NCBI RefSeq assembly: GCF_000143415.4
Contig: NW_003314293.1
Coordinates: forward strand, 960,062-1,024,061
DNA length: 64,000 nt
Reading direction: 5' to 3'
From: Selaginella moellendorffii
Lineage: Eukaryota > Streptophyta > Lycopodiopsida > Selaginellales > Selaginellaceae
Both the position numbers and the translations under genes were made by a program. Below the pieces are notes generated by a model. It searched no databases. It was not told where the DNA came from and saw nothing but the letters and a program-made list of their open reading frames with translations. How positions within the stretch are numbered: position 1 is the stretch's first letter; each line of letters starts with the position of its first letter. Of this stretch, positions 25,008 to 36,108 are shown in pieces.

Positions 25008-25199
25008 TGTTAGGGCGTGGCCACCAAGAGAGTGAGAGAGAGAGAGAAGGAATATTCTAGTCCTCAGAATATTCCCCATCTTCCTTGTATAAAACCCTTG
25101 CCTCACAAGGGCAAAGAGGGGGGGCATTTTGCAAAGAGCATTGAAACATTTCTCATGTTTGAGCGTGCATTGGGGGAGGCACCCCTCCTTCCCCCAACA
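25008..25199 (+). repeat. Candidate short LTR of the nested element
   Basis: 192 bp starting TGTTAGGGCG and ending CCCCAACA, with a TATAAAA box at 25088-25094, as in an LTR promoter. The host gag frame resumes directly after it. No second copy is in the window and no polypurine tract is obvious upstream, so the call is tentative. Confidence 0.45.
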
Positions 25200-26870
25200 T
25201 TGTTTGGCAGCTCGGTGTGAGTTGTCGACTTGTTTGTCGAGTGCTTGCCTATTGGATGATTCGGGTTGGTCGTCTTTACCACTGTTGATTGGGTATGTCG
25301 GAGTGTGACTGTAGTGGGTGAAGTCAAGTTGTTGTCTTGTTGGCGCGTTGAAGTTGAAAGCGTGTTTGAAAGGTCTTGTTGATAGCGGGCTTTGGTAGAT
25401 GTTGGAAGCAAATGTGGGATATATTGGTGTTGTGATGATCAATCGGTATGGTGAAAATGGTGCCGGTCTGGTGAAGTCTGTGAAGCCGGGCGGGAACTTG
25501 GTCGTTCGTCGTCACTGTAGATGGGGTTGGTGAATGTACCTTTGAAGTGGCTGCTTGAAAAATGTTTTCTTGCTCAGGCGTAATCTGTGTCAACTGCTCG
25601 AATGTTTGGTTAGGCTTGGGCACTTCGGTGGGTGCTGTCGAGGGTGTTGGTTCAGGCTCAGGCACTTCGGTGGGTGCCATCAAGGGTGCTACCGGTGGTG
25701 TGTCCGGTGGTGTCGTGTAGTTGTCGTATTCTTTGCAAATGTCTAAGACTAGTTCGTCGGAGTTAGCTCGTGGTAACAATTCGTGTCAGATGTAATTCTC
25801 TCTCTTGGAGGGTCTGATAACTTGATTCAACTTCTCTTGGTCTTTCTTTCTCTTTGTTTCTAAATTCTTCAAATCTCTATCTAAACGTCAGATAAGCCAT
25901 TTTTGGTCTTCTTCCGACTTCTTGGTTTTGGATACATGTATTCTTCTACTTGTTGTCAGTTTCAGATTTGCGTCCGCAGTCGGTCATGCAGTTCGGGCAG
26001 AACTTTGGGAAGACTGTCGGTGGGCCAATTGTCAATAAAGTCGTTGTGAGCTTGTTCTTTCTTTTCGGTCCAAATATCGACGGTGGTGCGTGTTGGGTTG
26101 GGTTGTGTTCAGTCGAGTTGTGTTGGGTCGAGTGTGCTGGTGCAGTATGTAGACTGGTCATCCACTTGCTGGTGCCAAGATGGAGTTCGATGAAGAGTTT
26201 TGGATACTCATGTTTGTCAGAAATAATTTCTTCAATAATGTCGTCAAGTTGTTCGAGTCCAGATTGAGCAATGGCATGATTGGTGAGAGTTGATGTAGTG
26301 AACGTGTTGATTTTGAACCAAGGTCAGACTGTCGTTTCGGTGCTGAGCTGCTGACTCTGTCGGAGGGGTTGTTGAAAAATCGGTGGTGCGTTCTCAAGTT
26401 GTCCCTTGACGAGCTCTCTGATACCAGGTAACAGAGTGATGGGTTCATCGTTGGTGTAGGTTCTGACGATGTGCTGCGGTATTGGGAGTGGGTGTGGGAA
26501 CTGGACTCGTTTTGGAGCGCTAGGATTGCCGGGTCAATGACTGCGCGGAAGAGGGGTTTGTTTCGGCAGTGGTGTCAGTTCGTGTCGAGTGTGCTGGTTG
26601 AGTTCTCGAGCTTGGAGTGTGTGGTCTTGTGCTTAGAAATGGAGTTCGCCAATGAAGTGGCCGAGGGCATCTGCTGATGAAAGTGTTGGTCAACTGGAGT
26701 TTCTTATCGAAAAGGGTTGTTGGTGTTCTTCGTCGGTGATGGGACTCAGAGATCTTGAGAGAGAGCTTTCAGATTTTTCAAAGATCTCCTCTAGAAAGCA
26801 TCTGTCTGTACTGTGTTGGGCAGCGATTGCTTGGATGCCATTGATCCATGTTGGTGGTGGCATTTACTTG
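25200..26870 (-). pseudogene. gag region of the Ty3 element
   Basis: Broken minus-strand frames run from about 26870 (IFEKSESSLSRSLSPIT) through DALGHFIGELHF and LLPGIRELVKGQLENAPP to a Pro/Thr/Glu-rich part (TPPDTPPVAPL, about 25690). Position after the 5' LTR and before protease identifies it as gag. No CCHC zinc knuckle was seen; it may have been lost at the nested insertion. Confidence 0.55.
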
Positions 26871-27009
26871 TTGAATTTGGGCAAATTTACGAATTTGGGC
26901 GTAATTTGAGTGAATTTGGGCGAGGTGGGTAGATTCGTAATCTTTCGAGCTATCTGTGCACAGAGAATGGAGAAAGAACTGAAGAATTTGTGAACCTGAA
27001 GGGGAATTC

Positions 27010-27028
27010 AGAGGCCATGGTCGCCAAA
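27010..27028 (-). other. Candidate primer-binding site
   Basis: The minus strand directly after the 5' LTR reads TTTGGCGACCATGG. The TGG start fits a tRNA 3' CCA end, but I cannot name the tRNA. Confidence 0.35.
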
Positions 27029-27333
27029 TGAAGAGGTGTGGATACTCCTCTTCACTGGAAATCTATTGTTAGTAAGAAAACAAAAGAAAAAAGGGCCTAA
27101 TTTCCAAGGGCTAAGAAGAAGGATGAGTGAAAGAATGCTGTGTATTGATAAAAAAAATGATGGAATGGAGATAGGGATCCACAACTCAAATCCCCCCCCT
27201 TGAAAGGCTGGCGGTTCTAACTGCCAGCATATGCTAATGAATGGTATATGCTGTGCATGATCTAATTGATATCTCTAATGCAGCTCTGAGTTCAAGGTTG
27301 GAGTCCCCTGAGCTTGGGTTTTTGGTTGATACA
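27029..27333 (-). repeat. 5' LTR of the Ty3 element
   Basis: 305 bp, TGAAGAGGTG to TTGATACA on the plus strand. The partner is at 15731-16021. Confidence 0.85.
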
Positions 27334-28235
27334 AAGAGTATTATATAGAGATTGTGATAGTGAAACAAAATTAACATTATCACATTCCTTTGCACTACAA
27401 CTCTTAATCATAGATCTTTTATTTTCCTTTTCTCAAGAACCCTAAAAAAATCTTTTAAATGAAGGATGTATAATTGTAAAAGTAGTCAAATCAAAATATG
27501 ACAGCTGTAACAGTAGTCATAGTAAAATAATATTCTTGTGAACTTTATCTTTTTCAAATGACTCAATCTAATAGAAACTTTTAACTCAGATATTTATATA
27601 TTTCAATATTTTGCTAGAACCTTCATTTCTTCAATTTAGATTTACTTTGTAAAACTTCTAGTTAACTGTGTTGACTTGAGTTGACTTGTGCTGAGTTGAG
27701 CTTAACTCGTGAGCTCAACTCAACTTTAGACCATCCCTAAATGGCATAAACAAGCTTGACTAATGCATGAAGCTATTCTAAATGCATTACCAATTGCTTT
27801 CGACATGTCTCCAAATGCAAGGTATTTCAAAGTAATAACTACTTGCTTTGAAATAGACAAGCTCCAGATGCAAAGTATTTCAAAGCAATAGCTACTTGCT
27901 TTGAAATAGACAAGCTCATCAAAAAGAAAAGTGAATATAACAATTGAAACAATTTATGGATTTATATAGAGAACCTCAAATTCTGTTCAATCTCACCTTG
28001 ATGTAATATGCACCAATCAATAGCTGTAGAAGCCTTGACAAATGACAACCAACACACTCAATGAGATGAGAAAGGAGGATGAATGCCACACAAACAGTTA
28101 TGATGAGTTTGAGCTAGGCTGTAAGTTAACAAGAGGAACACACCTGTTTGGATCTTATATGTACATAGAATCTCAAAATCTTAAATGTACAAAATGTGTA
28201 TAATTCTTGATGGATAGACAGACTTCACCAATGCT
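27334..28235. other. AT-rich intergenic region with a short tandem repeat
   Basis: No gene was recognised. About 50 bp at 27818-27868 is tandemly repeated at 27869-27917 (both contain CTACTTGCTTTGAAATAGAC). A small hairpin, GAGTTGAGC/GCTCAACTC, is near 27695. Confidence 0.6.
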
Positions 28236-29074
28236 TCCTTCCCTCCCAGAGGATTGCTACTCAACAGCGCAGTAGACAGCAGATAAATATTCATGCTCAC
28301 AAAAAAGAAGCGTGAATAAGCTGCTCGTTTTGAGATGAGCATTGTGAGAAGAGTACCTGATCGCTGATACACTGCACCAACTTTTGACCATTGCTGGGAT
28401 TTTCGGCCATATTTGTAGGTCGGATTCGAAGCCTCCGCACCGAAGATCTCACGCTGCTGGGAGCAGAACGGGCCATGCGTGGAGATATCAAACACGTGCC
28501 ATGACCGTGGTCTCCTTGTTCCACTTCAGAATTTGTGATCTTAGCAGGCAAAGCTCCTCAACATGCTCTCCACGGGCTTCCCTCCGCGATTGCAGCCTTG
28601 CGCTCCCTCACTCCAGCCTTTGCCTTGGAAGCCGCCGATAAGACTGCACCACTTTCTGGCGGCTCTCGTCCTGCGCCAGCGCTTTGGCCAAGCTACTCTC
28701 GTGTTTCGCTCGAGTGGGGTGGCACAGGGACCAGCTCGATCGGTTTGTAGACTTCTTCCTTGGCTTCCATGGGAGGAAAGCTGGCGGCGCTTGTCCACAG
28801 GAGCTGACAGGTTCTCACGAGGATCTGTTCCATAGGTGGCAATGACGAGGAAGAGAAAACAGCATTTTCCACGACCGGTGATGATATGCTGGAGAAGTTC
28901 AAGGATTTCCCGAAGGGAGATGACTTACTCACTTGTGAAGGTTGGTTAGCTATTTTCTCTTTTAGTTTAACGAGTTTGTTTCTTTCATCTTTCCAGGAAC
29001 CTGATCCGGTGCTAGAAGTGCTCCGTTTCTTATTTGCTCGGACATATGGGCCGACTCCATTTGCAGGAGCAGCC
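28236..29074. repeat. Segment duplicated at 36735-37511
   Basis: More than 90% similar by eye to 36735-37511, apart from a ~62-bp indel near 28315. Both strands have open frames. The minus strand reads SLAKALAQDESRQKVVQSY and LLRSQILKWNKETTVMARV. The plus strand has a short exon-like piece, ICSIGGNDEEEKTAF, followed by a GT...AG intron at about 28940-28996. I cannot decide which strand was originally coding or name the product. Confidence 0.6.
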
Positions 29075-30360
29075 AGAGACCCCACCAAGACAATTGGAAC
29101 TTCCGGCTTGTTCAGCAGACTAGCAAGCCTAAAGATGGATGTATTCTTTGGCTTCGTACGTCCAGTCTCAATATCCTCACAAACCGGCTGCTTCTGATCG
29201 CCCTGTTTGAAGTATCCCTTATCACTGGTAATTGTCTATAGTTTTCTCTTTATTCCAATGTTAACTTGTTTATACAGGAGGAAGAATCAACAACAGCTTC
29301 AGAGGACTCGGAATCAGAGCCAGAAACAGTGTGAGTCTGTGGTTTTTATCAGTAAAATGTGCATTTGAAAAGTTTTCTCTTAAACAAGGCCACTTCTGCT
29401 GAAGTGACTTGGTGAGGACAGCAATGACAATCACGACAGTGATACCAATGCTAGCTCCGAGCAGGAAACTGCCAGTTGTGACGGAGGATAGTCTTTTCGC
29501 AAACGAGGTTCCTCCTGAATCGGGTTCCTCAGCCGATCGAGTATTAAGCATCTCATCTTTACTTGTAGGCATGGCCGACATTTCATTATTTTTTTCTATA
29601 ATTTCAGGCAGTCATGCGTCAATTGAGTTCTTTGAGTTCTTCGGGGCAGCAGATCGAGCTCTTCAACTTTTTAGGTGCTTTCTAACAACTTTCTTCACTA
29701 ATTCATTGAGGCTTTGTTTTTCTTCAAATCGGGCATTTTGTCACAGTTTTCAATGTCACGTACATTCGCAGCTTCTGGGGCGATTTTCTTCGTGCTATCA
29801 AACACGAGATAAATAGAATAACGTGCTGCAAGTTTTTTCTCCTTGCAGATGTATTATGAATATCAAGGACATGCAGGACTTGGAGGTAGTTCACCACAAG
29901 TACTTGATCAATGCAGTCCATCAGTAAGCACCGAAGTAAAGCAAGACTTTTATGCCTTCGGCTGTCTTTGTGTGTGTTTCTTTGGAACACACAGGAGTGA
30001 AGTCATGCATGAACAACATAATGCAGTGCTTGCTCAACTTTTGCTCCTTGCTCAAGAACATTAGGAGCTGGGAGGATGGCATCCACAAACTATATTCAAG
30101 GGTAGGGAGTTTCGTTTTATCTCTTTTGAGTTATATTCTCATTATTTTACAGGTTCTAGAGCTGAGATCGTCATTTCACGAGAACGTCTGCCGCTTACAC
30201 AGATGCTACTTGAAATCCCAGGCCCAGCACCAGCTCTCTGACTTTTGGACGGCTCTAGATTACAATGGCTATTTCATCAACAAGTTGAGGGACCATTATG
30301 CAGAAGAAATCCTCAATATGAATCCGAGAGTGATTTTGATTTATGCGTCCCAGTAGGCTT
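28811..30360 (+). pseudogene. Gamma-tubulin complex protein 6-like, C-terminal exons
   Basis: Short plus-strand exons with GT-AG introns end in a segment that reads like the C-terminal (GRIP2) half of plant GCP6. The segments are HFVTVFNVTYIRSFWGDFL (about 29735), NIKDMQDLEVVHHKYLINA (29850-29922), VKSCMNNIMQCLLNFCSLL (about 30000), and after another intron CRLHRCYL and LSDFWTALDYNGYF (30153-30285). GCP6 helps form the gamma-tubulin ring complex that nucleates microtubules. Upstream exons include one ending EDSESEPE (29279-29330). The join at 29922/29991 does not keep the GCP-like frame, and I find no complete 5' half, so the locus may be a pseudogene or a partial copy. The family call rests on remembered spacing of DLE-(A/V)-H-x-x-YL and is not an alignment. 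Confidence 0.5.
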
Positions 30361-30590
30361 TGTAGGATTTTCTTTGTAATTAGCTTCAAACGAGCAGGCA
30401 CAAAATCACAATTGAAATACAATGATTTTTCGAGTCTTGGTTTTCAAGGGTGGAGGTATCCAGCGTGGCCCATGGTACCATGCCGTTTGCCACGACCATT
30501 CTAAATTCCTAACCACGCACTAACAAGTATTCCATTGCCACTGAGTATCGACATAATCTCCATTTTTTTTTTGCGTTCACGAACTACTCT
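30361..30590. other. Short intergenic spacer
   Basis: Nothing recognised between the GCP6-like stop and the minus-strand ORF. Confidence 0.5.
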
Positions 30591-30896
30591 TCAAACTCCG
30601 GCTGTCACCTTTGCGGTTGCATCGTTGAGATTGTAAGCCACAACAGGGACGCATTCTTTTCTAAAGGAGTCGTTGACAATCATAACGCCAATCTCTTCCG
30701 CCTTTTGAAGCAGTGGGTGATCCAGCATCTCCTGCTCCAGCTTCAAGCCCTGCTCCACAACAAACAAAGTGGTTCTCAGCAGTAGATTTCTCTTTCGCGA
30801 TCCTTCATTAACATCAAAGCTCTGAGTAGATGTTTGCCACTGACACATAAAACGCTGCTTTCTTCTCGTCTTTCTCAATGGTATGCCTTGCCACAC
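30591..30896 (-). CDS. Hypothetical protein fragment
   Basis: The last ~70 codons of this minus-strand frame look like real protein (helical, LLQKAEEIGVMIVNDSF, then CVPVVAYNLNDATAKV). The first part is less convincing. It follows the PPR remnant on the same strand and could be part of a degraded 3' end, but it matches no PPR E or DYW segment. I do not recognise it. Confidence 0.25.
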   Translation of the reverse strand: MWQGIPLRKTRRKQRFMCQWQTSTQSFDVNEGSRKRNLLLRTTLFVVEQGLKLEQEMLDHPLLQKAEEIGVMIVNDSFRKECVPVVAYNLNDATAKVTAGV

Positions 30897-31093
30897 TCAA
30901 GCCAGCATGACCATGAGCTTGACACCCGCAAGCTGAAAGAAAGCACATCCAATCCACTCCATCAGCAACGAAAGGATGCTCTCAATTAGCTCCATTGCCA
31001 CATCCAAATGCTGAGCTCTTGAAAGTATCAACCATGCAGCAATAATGCTACTTCAAAGGTTGGATTCCATAGTCGATAACCATGCTTCTAAAG

Positions 31094-32390
31094 TTCTGGA
31101 TCCCCTGGCGAACCATCTTGGCTGCTGGCAATGAGGACCATGACAAAGCAAGCCTCATCCGGAAGGATTGTTGATTGCATCTCATTGAAAACCTTCTTCA
31201 CCACTGCTGGTTGTCCACTTTCCACAAAACCAGCTAGAATGGTATTCCACGAGATGATATTGCGGCTGGGCATGGAGTGAAAGATTCTCTTGGCATCTGA
31301 AAGATGTCCGTTTTGAGTATAGCATTCCAAGTTGCTTCGTCTCTCTGGGGCATATTGTCGAAGATGACGAGTGCTTGATCTAGATAGCCATGCTGGGCCT
31401 ATGCCGAAAGCATCGTGTTAGTCGATACCATGTTCCATTCTGGGAAGCTCTCATAGAATCTCTTCGCTTCGACAATTTGTCCATTTTGAGCATATGCCGA
31501 GAGCATCACAGCCATTGCAATGAGATCCCTTTGGCCCATTTGGTCATAAACAACAAATCAAACACACGCTTGGCATCTTCCACATGACCGTATTGTGCCA
31601 ATGCTGCGAGAAAGGAGGTCCACATAACCAAATCCCTCTCAGGCATGTAACTTTCTACAAAGCTAAAAGCTTGATCAAAATGCCCGTTTTGGGCATACGT
31701 AAGGACCATCACATTACAAGCAATAAGATTTCTGTACGGCATTCTTTTAAACAAATTCTTCGTTTTTTGATAAAATTGTGTTTAGCATAAGAAGAAAGCC
31801 CAGAAACCCACAAATTAAAAGAATGCTGTTCCTCCAGCATAATTTCAGCTTCTTCAAAATACCCAGTTTGGGTCTATGCAGAAAGTATAGTTGTCCACGA
31901 GATAAAGACTCCCAAAGGCATTTGTAGAAAGGTCTCGGTGGCAAAATCAATTTCCCGGTCAGTGCGTACAGTGCTAACATAACGTTCCAAGAAATAATAT
32001 TTTTATCCGGCATATTTGCAAACACAGCCCTTGCATACTCTAGATGCCCAGAACGGGTATATGCAGTTAGCATCGCATTCCATGCAACTAGATTCCACGC
32101 AGGCATGGCATCAAAGAGGGATTTAGTGCGATTGAGTTGTCCAGCGTGCGCATAAGGAGAGAGAATTAGCACGAAGGAAATAGATTCTTGCGTTGCAATT
32201 CCTCGAAAGTCTTTGTCACGTCGTCCAGGCCCCCCAGTTTTGTGTACATTGCAATCAGCCTGTTGTGTATTGCCCGGGAGGAGGTTAGAATGCGAGTGTC
32301 GATTCTTCTGGCAGCAAAGAGGTGCAAGTATCAATGAGATCCAGGGATTGAGCTCAAGCTTATCGCAAATAGACCAGGATACAGTGGACC
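31094..32390 (-). pseudogene. Pentatricopeptide repeat (PPR) gene, frameshifted
   Basis: About eight PLS-type PPR motifs lie on the minus strand, spread over at least four frames. In order they include AIHNRLIAMYTKLGGLDD, NLVAWNAMLTAYTRSGHLEY, NIISWNVMLALYALTGKL, NLIACNVMVLTYAQNGHFDQ, DLVMWTSFLAALAQYGHVED and NIISWNTILAGFVESGQP. PPR proteins bind organellar RNA, and PLS-class members often act in C-to-U editing. The frame ends after a PDEACFVMVL segment with no readable E or DYW domain. Frameshifts and the missing end mark it as a pseudogene. Editing-type PPR families are very large in lycophytes. Confidence 0.75.
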
Positions 32391-33315
32391 TTTTGTGTGT
32401 GATTCTTTCTTTTGCGAGGCTAGACGCCTCTTGTTAAATCTTGTTATCTTTTGCCGTGTTGAAGCCTGCGTGGCAGAAGAAACAAAAACACAGCAGGGGC
32501 CAGGCTCGTACGTGGGAAGTCGCACTCGCTGGCCCAAAGTATTGGCAGTGTAAAACTTTTGGCTCCCGGCCCTGGATCGCAGCTCTTGGCAGGTGGCCCT
32601 CTTTGCAGGGGCATTTAAATAAAATACATGATCACATGCATTACAAAGGTGCTATGCTGTGCAGATTCCATTGTATTGCACCTAGGTGAGAATTTAATGA
32701 GTTACAAAAGAAACAAACAAAAATTACTTCAGAGAAGGGTCAGGTTAGGCCTTATTTGACTAATAGTGTTTAAAAGCATTTTAGAATGTTTTTCAAGTGA
32801 TTTTACTGAATAGTTAGCTGAACAATAATTTGTGTTCTTGATGGTAAATGATGGTAAATAATTTATGGGTTACAATGACAATTGTCCGGTTCACCATAAT
32901 CCTGTTCAAAGCATCCTGGATAAAGAGATTTTGAGTGTTAGTGAAATTGCACTCAATTTTTAATGAGCTTTGATTAAAATTCATGGTTGGCCACTAGCAA
33001 CAAGGCCTCCCTGACCAATTTCATATAACCAGCTCTCCCATTGATTTCCTCCAAATCTTTACTGTCATTTAGCACAAATTCTCATCCCACAACTCCCAAA
33101 AAATATCCATGCATCTTCAAAACAAAAACACAACTTTAACTCTTTTAACACTATCCAAACTTCTAGGGTTTAGAGGAAGGAAATGTATATTTCTTTTAGC
33201 AACCACATCAATCAAAACACAACTTCAAACTATTTCTAGGATTTGGGCATGTGTACCTGGGTGGGGGGGAGCTTGACAAAACAACTGACCGGATTACCTG
33301 TTTATAGTTATCAAT
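32391..33315. other. Intergenic region
   Basis: Low-complexity AT-rich sequence between the PPR remnant and the NTPase gene's 3' end. No ORF or repeat was recognised. It should hold the NTPase 3' UTR. Confidence 0.5.
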
Positions 33316-36108
33316 TTATACATCCAACTCCATGCCGTCCTCATCACCCCAGTAGTCTTCCAGTTCAGTAAAGGCTACATCGAAATCTCTTTTCCTCCTA
33401 GGCCTGTCCTTGAACGAGCGATGCAAGTCCAATGCCAGCACTTTATCAACTGCACGTGCCAAGGACTCCGGCTCTCCAACTTTGAATCCCTTGTACACGT
33501 TCAGAAAGTTTACCAAACTGTCAAAACAAGTTAGCAACAATCACAGTACACAGATGAAGACCACTTACTCCTGAGAAAACAATTGTTTTGCGTTGCCAGC
33601 ATGAATGATGATCTTGAGCTGGGGACCAACACCGCCTGCAGCAGGAATCACCTCAACAGCAGGAGGCATACGCTCCTTCTTGAAGACTGCTGGATACACT
33701 ACCATCAACCTGATAATGCCATTCTTCCACCAGCGGTTACCAACCTCCTCCTTGAACTCTGCCCTCAGTTTCGCTGCCTTGCGAGACCTGAATATGAACT
33801 CAGGGTTCGTCGTCGACACGCCCTGCTCGAACTTCTTTTTGTCAAGAAAGTTCAGGAGTCTGAACTGTGCAAAGAGGATCAGCTCCTTGTTGTCTTCCGT
33901 CTTCAGTGGGATCACCAGATCTGGACCTGCTAGGAATTCCGGGTGGAGAACCTTTGCTGTTCCCATCCCACCAGCGAGATAGCTCGTCATTCCCTTGGTA
34001 CTACACACCAGTCGAAGGCTGTCTGCTGACCACAACCTCAGCTGCTGGCAGAAGATGTCTGGTAAAGCAGTTGCGCCCTCAAAGATAGGATGATTACTGA
34101 ACTTGCCAGCCGAAAGAAAACTGCAAAGAGCATCTGCTGCAGCTATCTCGAGGTTGAATCCTGCCGATGGTGAATTGAGACGATTCATTATGTGAAGAGG
34201 GGCGTTGTCCTCACGGAAATAGTACTCAAGCGCTTCCAACACGAGTGGTTCCTCGATCGTTCCTTCCAGCCCGAACTCTCCCTTATCCACATCAACAGCA
34301 TCCAAATAAGCTAGCCCATGGTGAATCAGCTCGACTTCCTCTTTCCTGGTGCAGTAGTACTTTCCAACATATTGGCTTGTCATACATATCATCCGGCACA
34401 ATTGGATCAGCTCCACGTTGTGAATCCGTGGCTGGACCTGGATGCGCTTCAAAACCGTGACGTAAGATCCTTCCGAGTCCTCCTTCGTGAGCATCGATCG
34501 GACACTCTTAAGCGACTCATTGAGAGAGCGTTGCTTTTCCAGAAAATCCTCAAGAACCCGAGCCAGTGGTCTGTATCTCCCTACGAACCTCTGGAGCAAC
34601 TCTTCATCAACAGTGTCATCGACAGCAACAAAATTCTTCATGTACTTGTACATGTCACCCGTGTCTCGAAACTTGCCGAAGGAACAGAAAGCAGGACCCC
34701 GTAACAGCTGTTTGGCAATTGCCGGCGAGAAAACCTCCGTTTCCTTGTATCCGGCCAAACAAGTAGCCGAGAGCAGCAGCTTGGCAGTTACACCTCTGGA
34801 AGGCCGGCTAAGTGCCTCATACACTTGATGGAACGAACTCCTCGTCCCAGTCCCTCCGCCAAAAGGCTTAAACTGATCTTTGTGCAACTCGAAGAGCGCC
34901 TGCGCTTCATCCAACACAACGACTACATCAGTAGCCATCCCTATAACCTGCTGCCACTGCTCATTGATCTCTTCCTCTAAGGTTTCCTGCCTCCTCACTA
35001 CACCTAGAGCTTCCAACTTGACGAGCAAAGACCCCGTTAAATCCCTGCAAATATCCACCTGCACAAACTGACTTCCCAGAAGCTGGAGTAGCAACCATTC
35101 CCGTGCCGAGAACTTCACCTCAAGACAACGCTTAAGTAGAAATAACCGAGCTAAAACTGAAGCTCGTACTACCGACTGAGCTAGAGCAGCTCGAACGTCA
35201 TATGCCACGCCTTCCAGAACCAAGCTGCGCAATAATGTTAAGTCCTCAAACCCAAAGTTACCCTGCATGTCAGCTACGAAGTAAAGCCCAATTCTCGAAC
35301 AGAGAAGCTCCAGCAACGTCCTTGTTTTCCCTGAACCCGATGTGCCCACCACAGAAACCACCGGACCTTTACTGTCTAGCATCTTGCCCAGATCACCAGA
35401 CTGCGTCAGAAAGCTTGTTCCCAAGCCCGCTAAAAGTAGGCTGGGCTTCCCCTTCACTGTGGGCACAGCTCCAAGCTGCTTGATAGACTCCCGGGCCTTT
35501 TGGATAAAAGCGTCTACGCGGGGGAGAGCCTCGATTAATACTTCACCAGCAGTTGGAATTTCTTGAGCTGCACAAGACAAAAGCACAAGCTTAGAACGGA
35601 GAAAAAAAAACGGCAGAAAAAAAGTGAGTTTTTAAGCAATGTCTTCCAAACGTCTCCTCGGTTTCGAGCTGTGGCAGACTTAGAGCTATGGGATCAATGG
35701 CGCAAGCTTTGGATGGGGCAAACAAGGGATAAAATGCAAAAGGATGGAAGTGCACCTCGAGTGGCTTTTTCGATTCGAGATGGCAACGAAACAAAGCTCG
35801 ACATTTGGGGCTTTTGCGGCAGATATGAAAAGCAGCTGATTGGGGCTTTTGCAGGGCAAGGCTAGGAGTGTGCATCAAATCTCTCAGATCGCGCATAGCA
35901 TGTACTTACCATTAGATTTGAGCAGGACAAGCTCCTTCTTCCGCAGCTGCTCCTCCTTCTTCCGCAGTTGCCACTTCTCCTCCCACAGATGCCTTTTCTC
36001 TTCAGGATCTTTCTCGCTTTTCAGTTGTTCTTTCAATTCTTCGATTTCAGTGCCCACAGCCAGGATGGAATATTCAAGCTCATCCATAACTGCAAAAAAG
36101 GACGCCAT
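33316..36108 (-). CDS. Crinkler/RHS-like P-loop NTPase, 799 aa, three exons
   Basis: Exons are 36108-35910, 35567-33569 and 33517-33316. The donors read GTAAGT, the acceptors TGTGCAG and TTGACAG, and the summed length of 2400 nt keeps one open frame. The start is Met at 36108 (MASFF); the upstream in-frame codon at 36121 is TTG. Residues 20-62 are a charged coiled coil (EELKEQL ... RKKEEQLRKKEL). Walker A is GTSGSGKT at 141-148 and Walker B is VVVVLDEAQ at 281-289, with SAT at 333-335. Toward the C-terminus E540, GPD (D616) and QFR (Q634, R636) resemble the core of a PD-(D/E)xK nuclease with Arg at the usual Lys. An acidic tail ends EDYWGDEDGMELDV. Coiled coil, NTPase and nuclease-like end fit the CRN/RHS-type proteins described in oomycetes, fungi and some plants. 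Function is unknown. A diverged STAND-type ATPase is the alternative. Confidence 0.75.

Larger units (their letters stand above)
21930..25199 (+). mobile_element. Nested, 5'-truncated Tat-like Ty3 retrotransposon
   Basis: A plus-strand element lies inside the minus-strand Ty3 element and separates its gag (right) from protease (left). It begins mid-protease (DALVDFGSGSNIIS, about 21940) and retains IILGRSWQV near 22190. It lacks recognisable RT and RNase H, then has integrase from about 23080. A candidate 3' LTR closes it at 25008-25199. The host frame resumes on both sides. The left junction is within about 10 bp of 21930 and shows only TGTTTG microhomology with the right flank. Confidence 0.7.
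15731..27333 (-). mobile_element. Ty3-type LTR retrotransposon with nested insertion
   Basis: The element is bounded by short LTRs with TG/CA termini. The 3' LTR is 15731-16021 (291 bp) and the 5' LTR is 27029-27333 (305 bp). Flanking pentamers AAAAG and AAGAG form an imperfect target duplication. Minus-strand order is gag, protease, reverse transcriptase, RNase H and integrase, so it is Ty3-type. An extra ~2-kb coding region lies between integrase and the 3' LTR. A plus-strand Ty3 remnant splits gag from protease. Many frameshifts and stops make it non-functional. Confidence 0.85.

Noticed and set aside
30591-30896. DYW or E domain of the PPR gene
   Set aside because: None of the HxE, CxxCH or DYW signatures is present.
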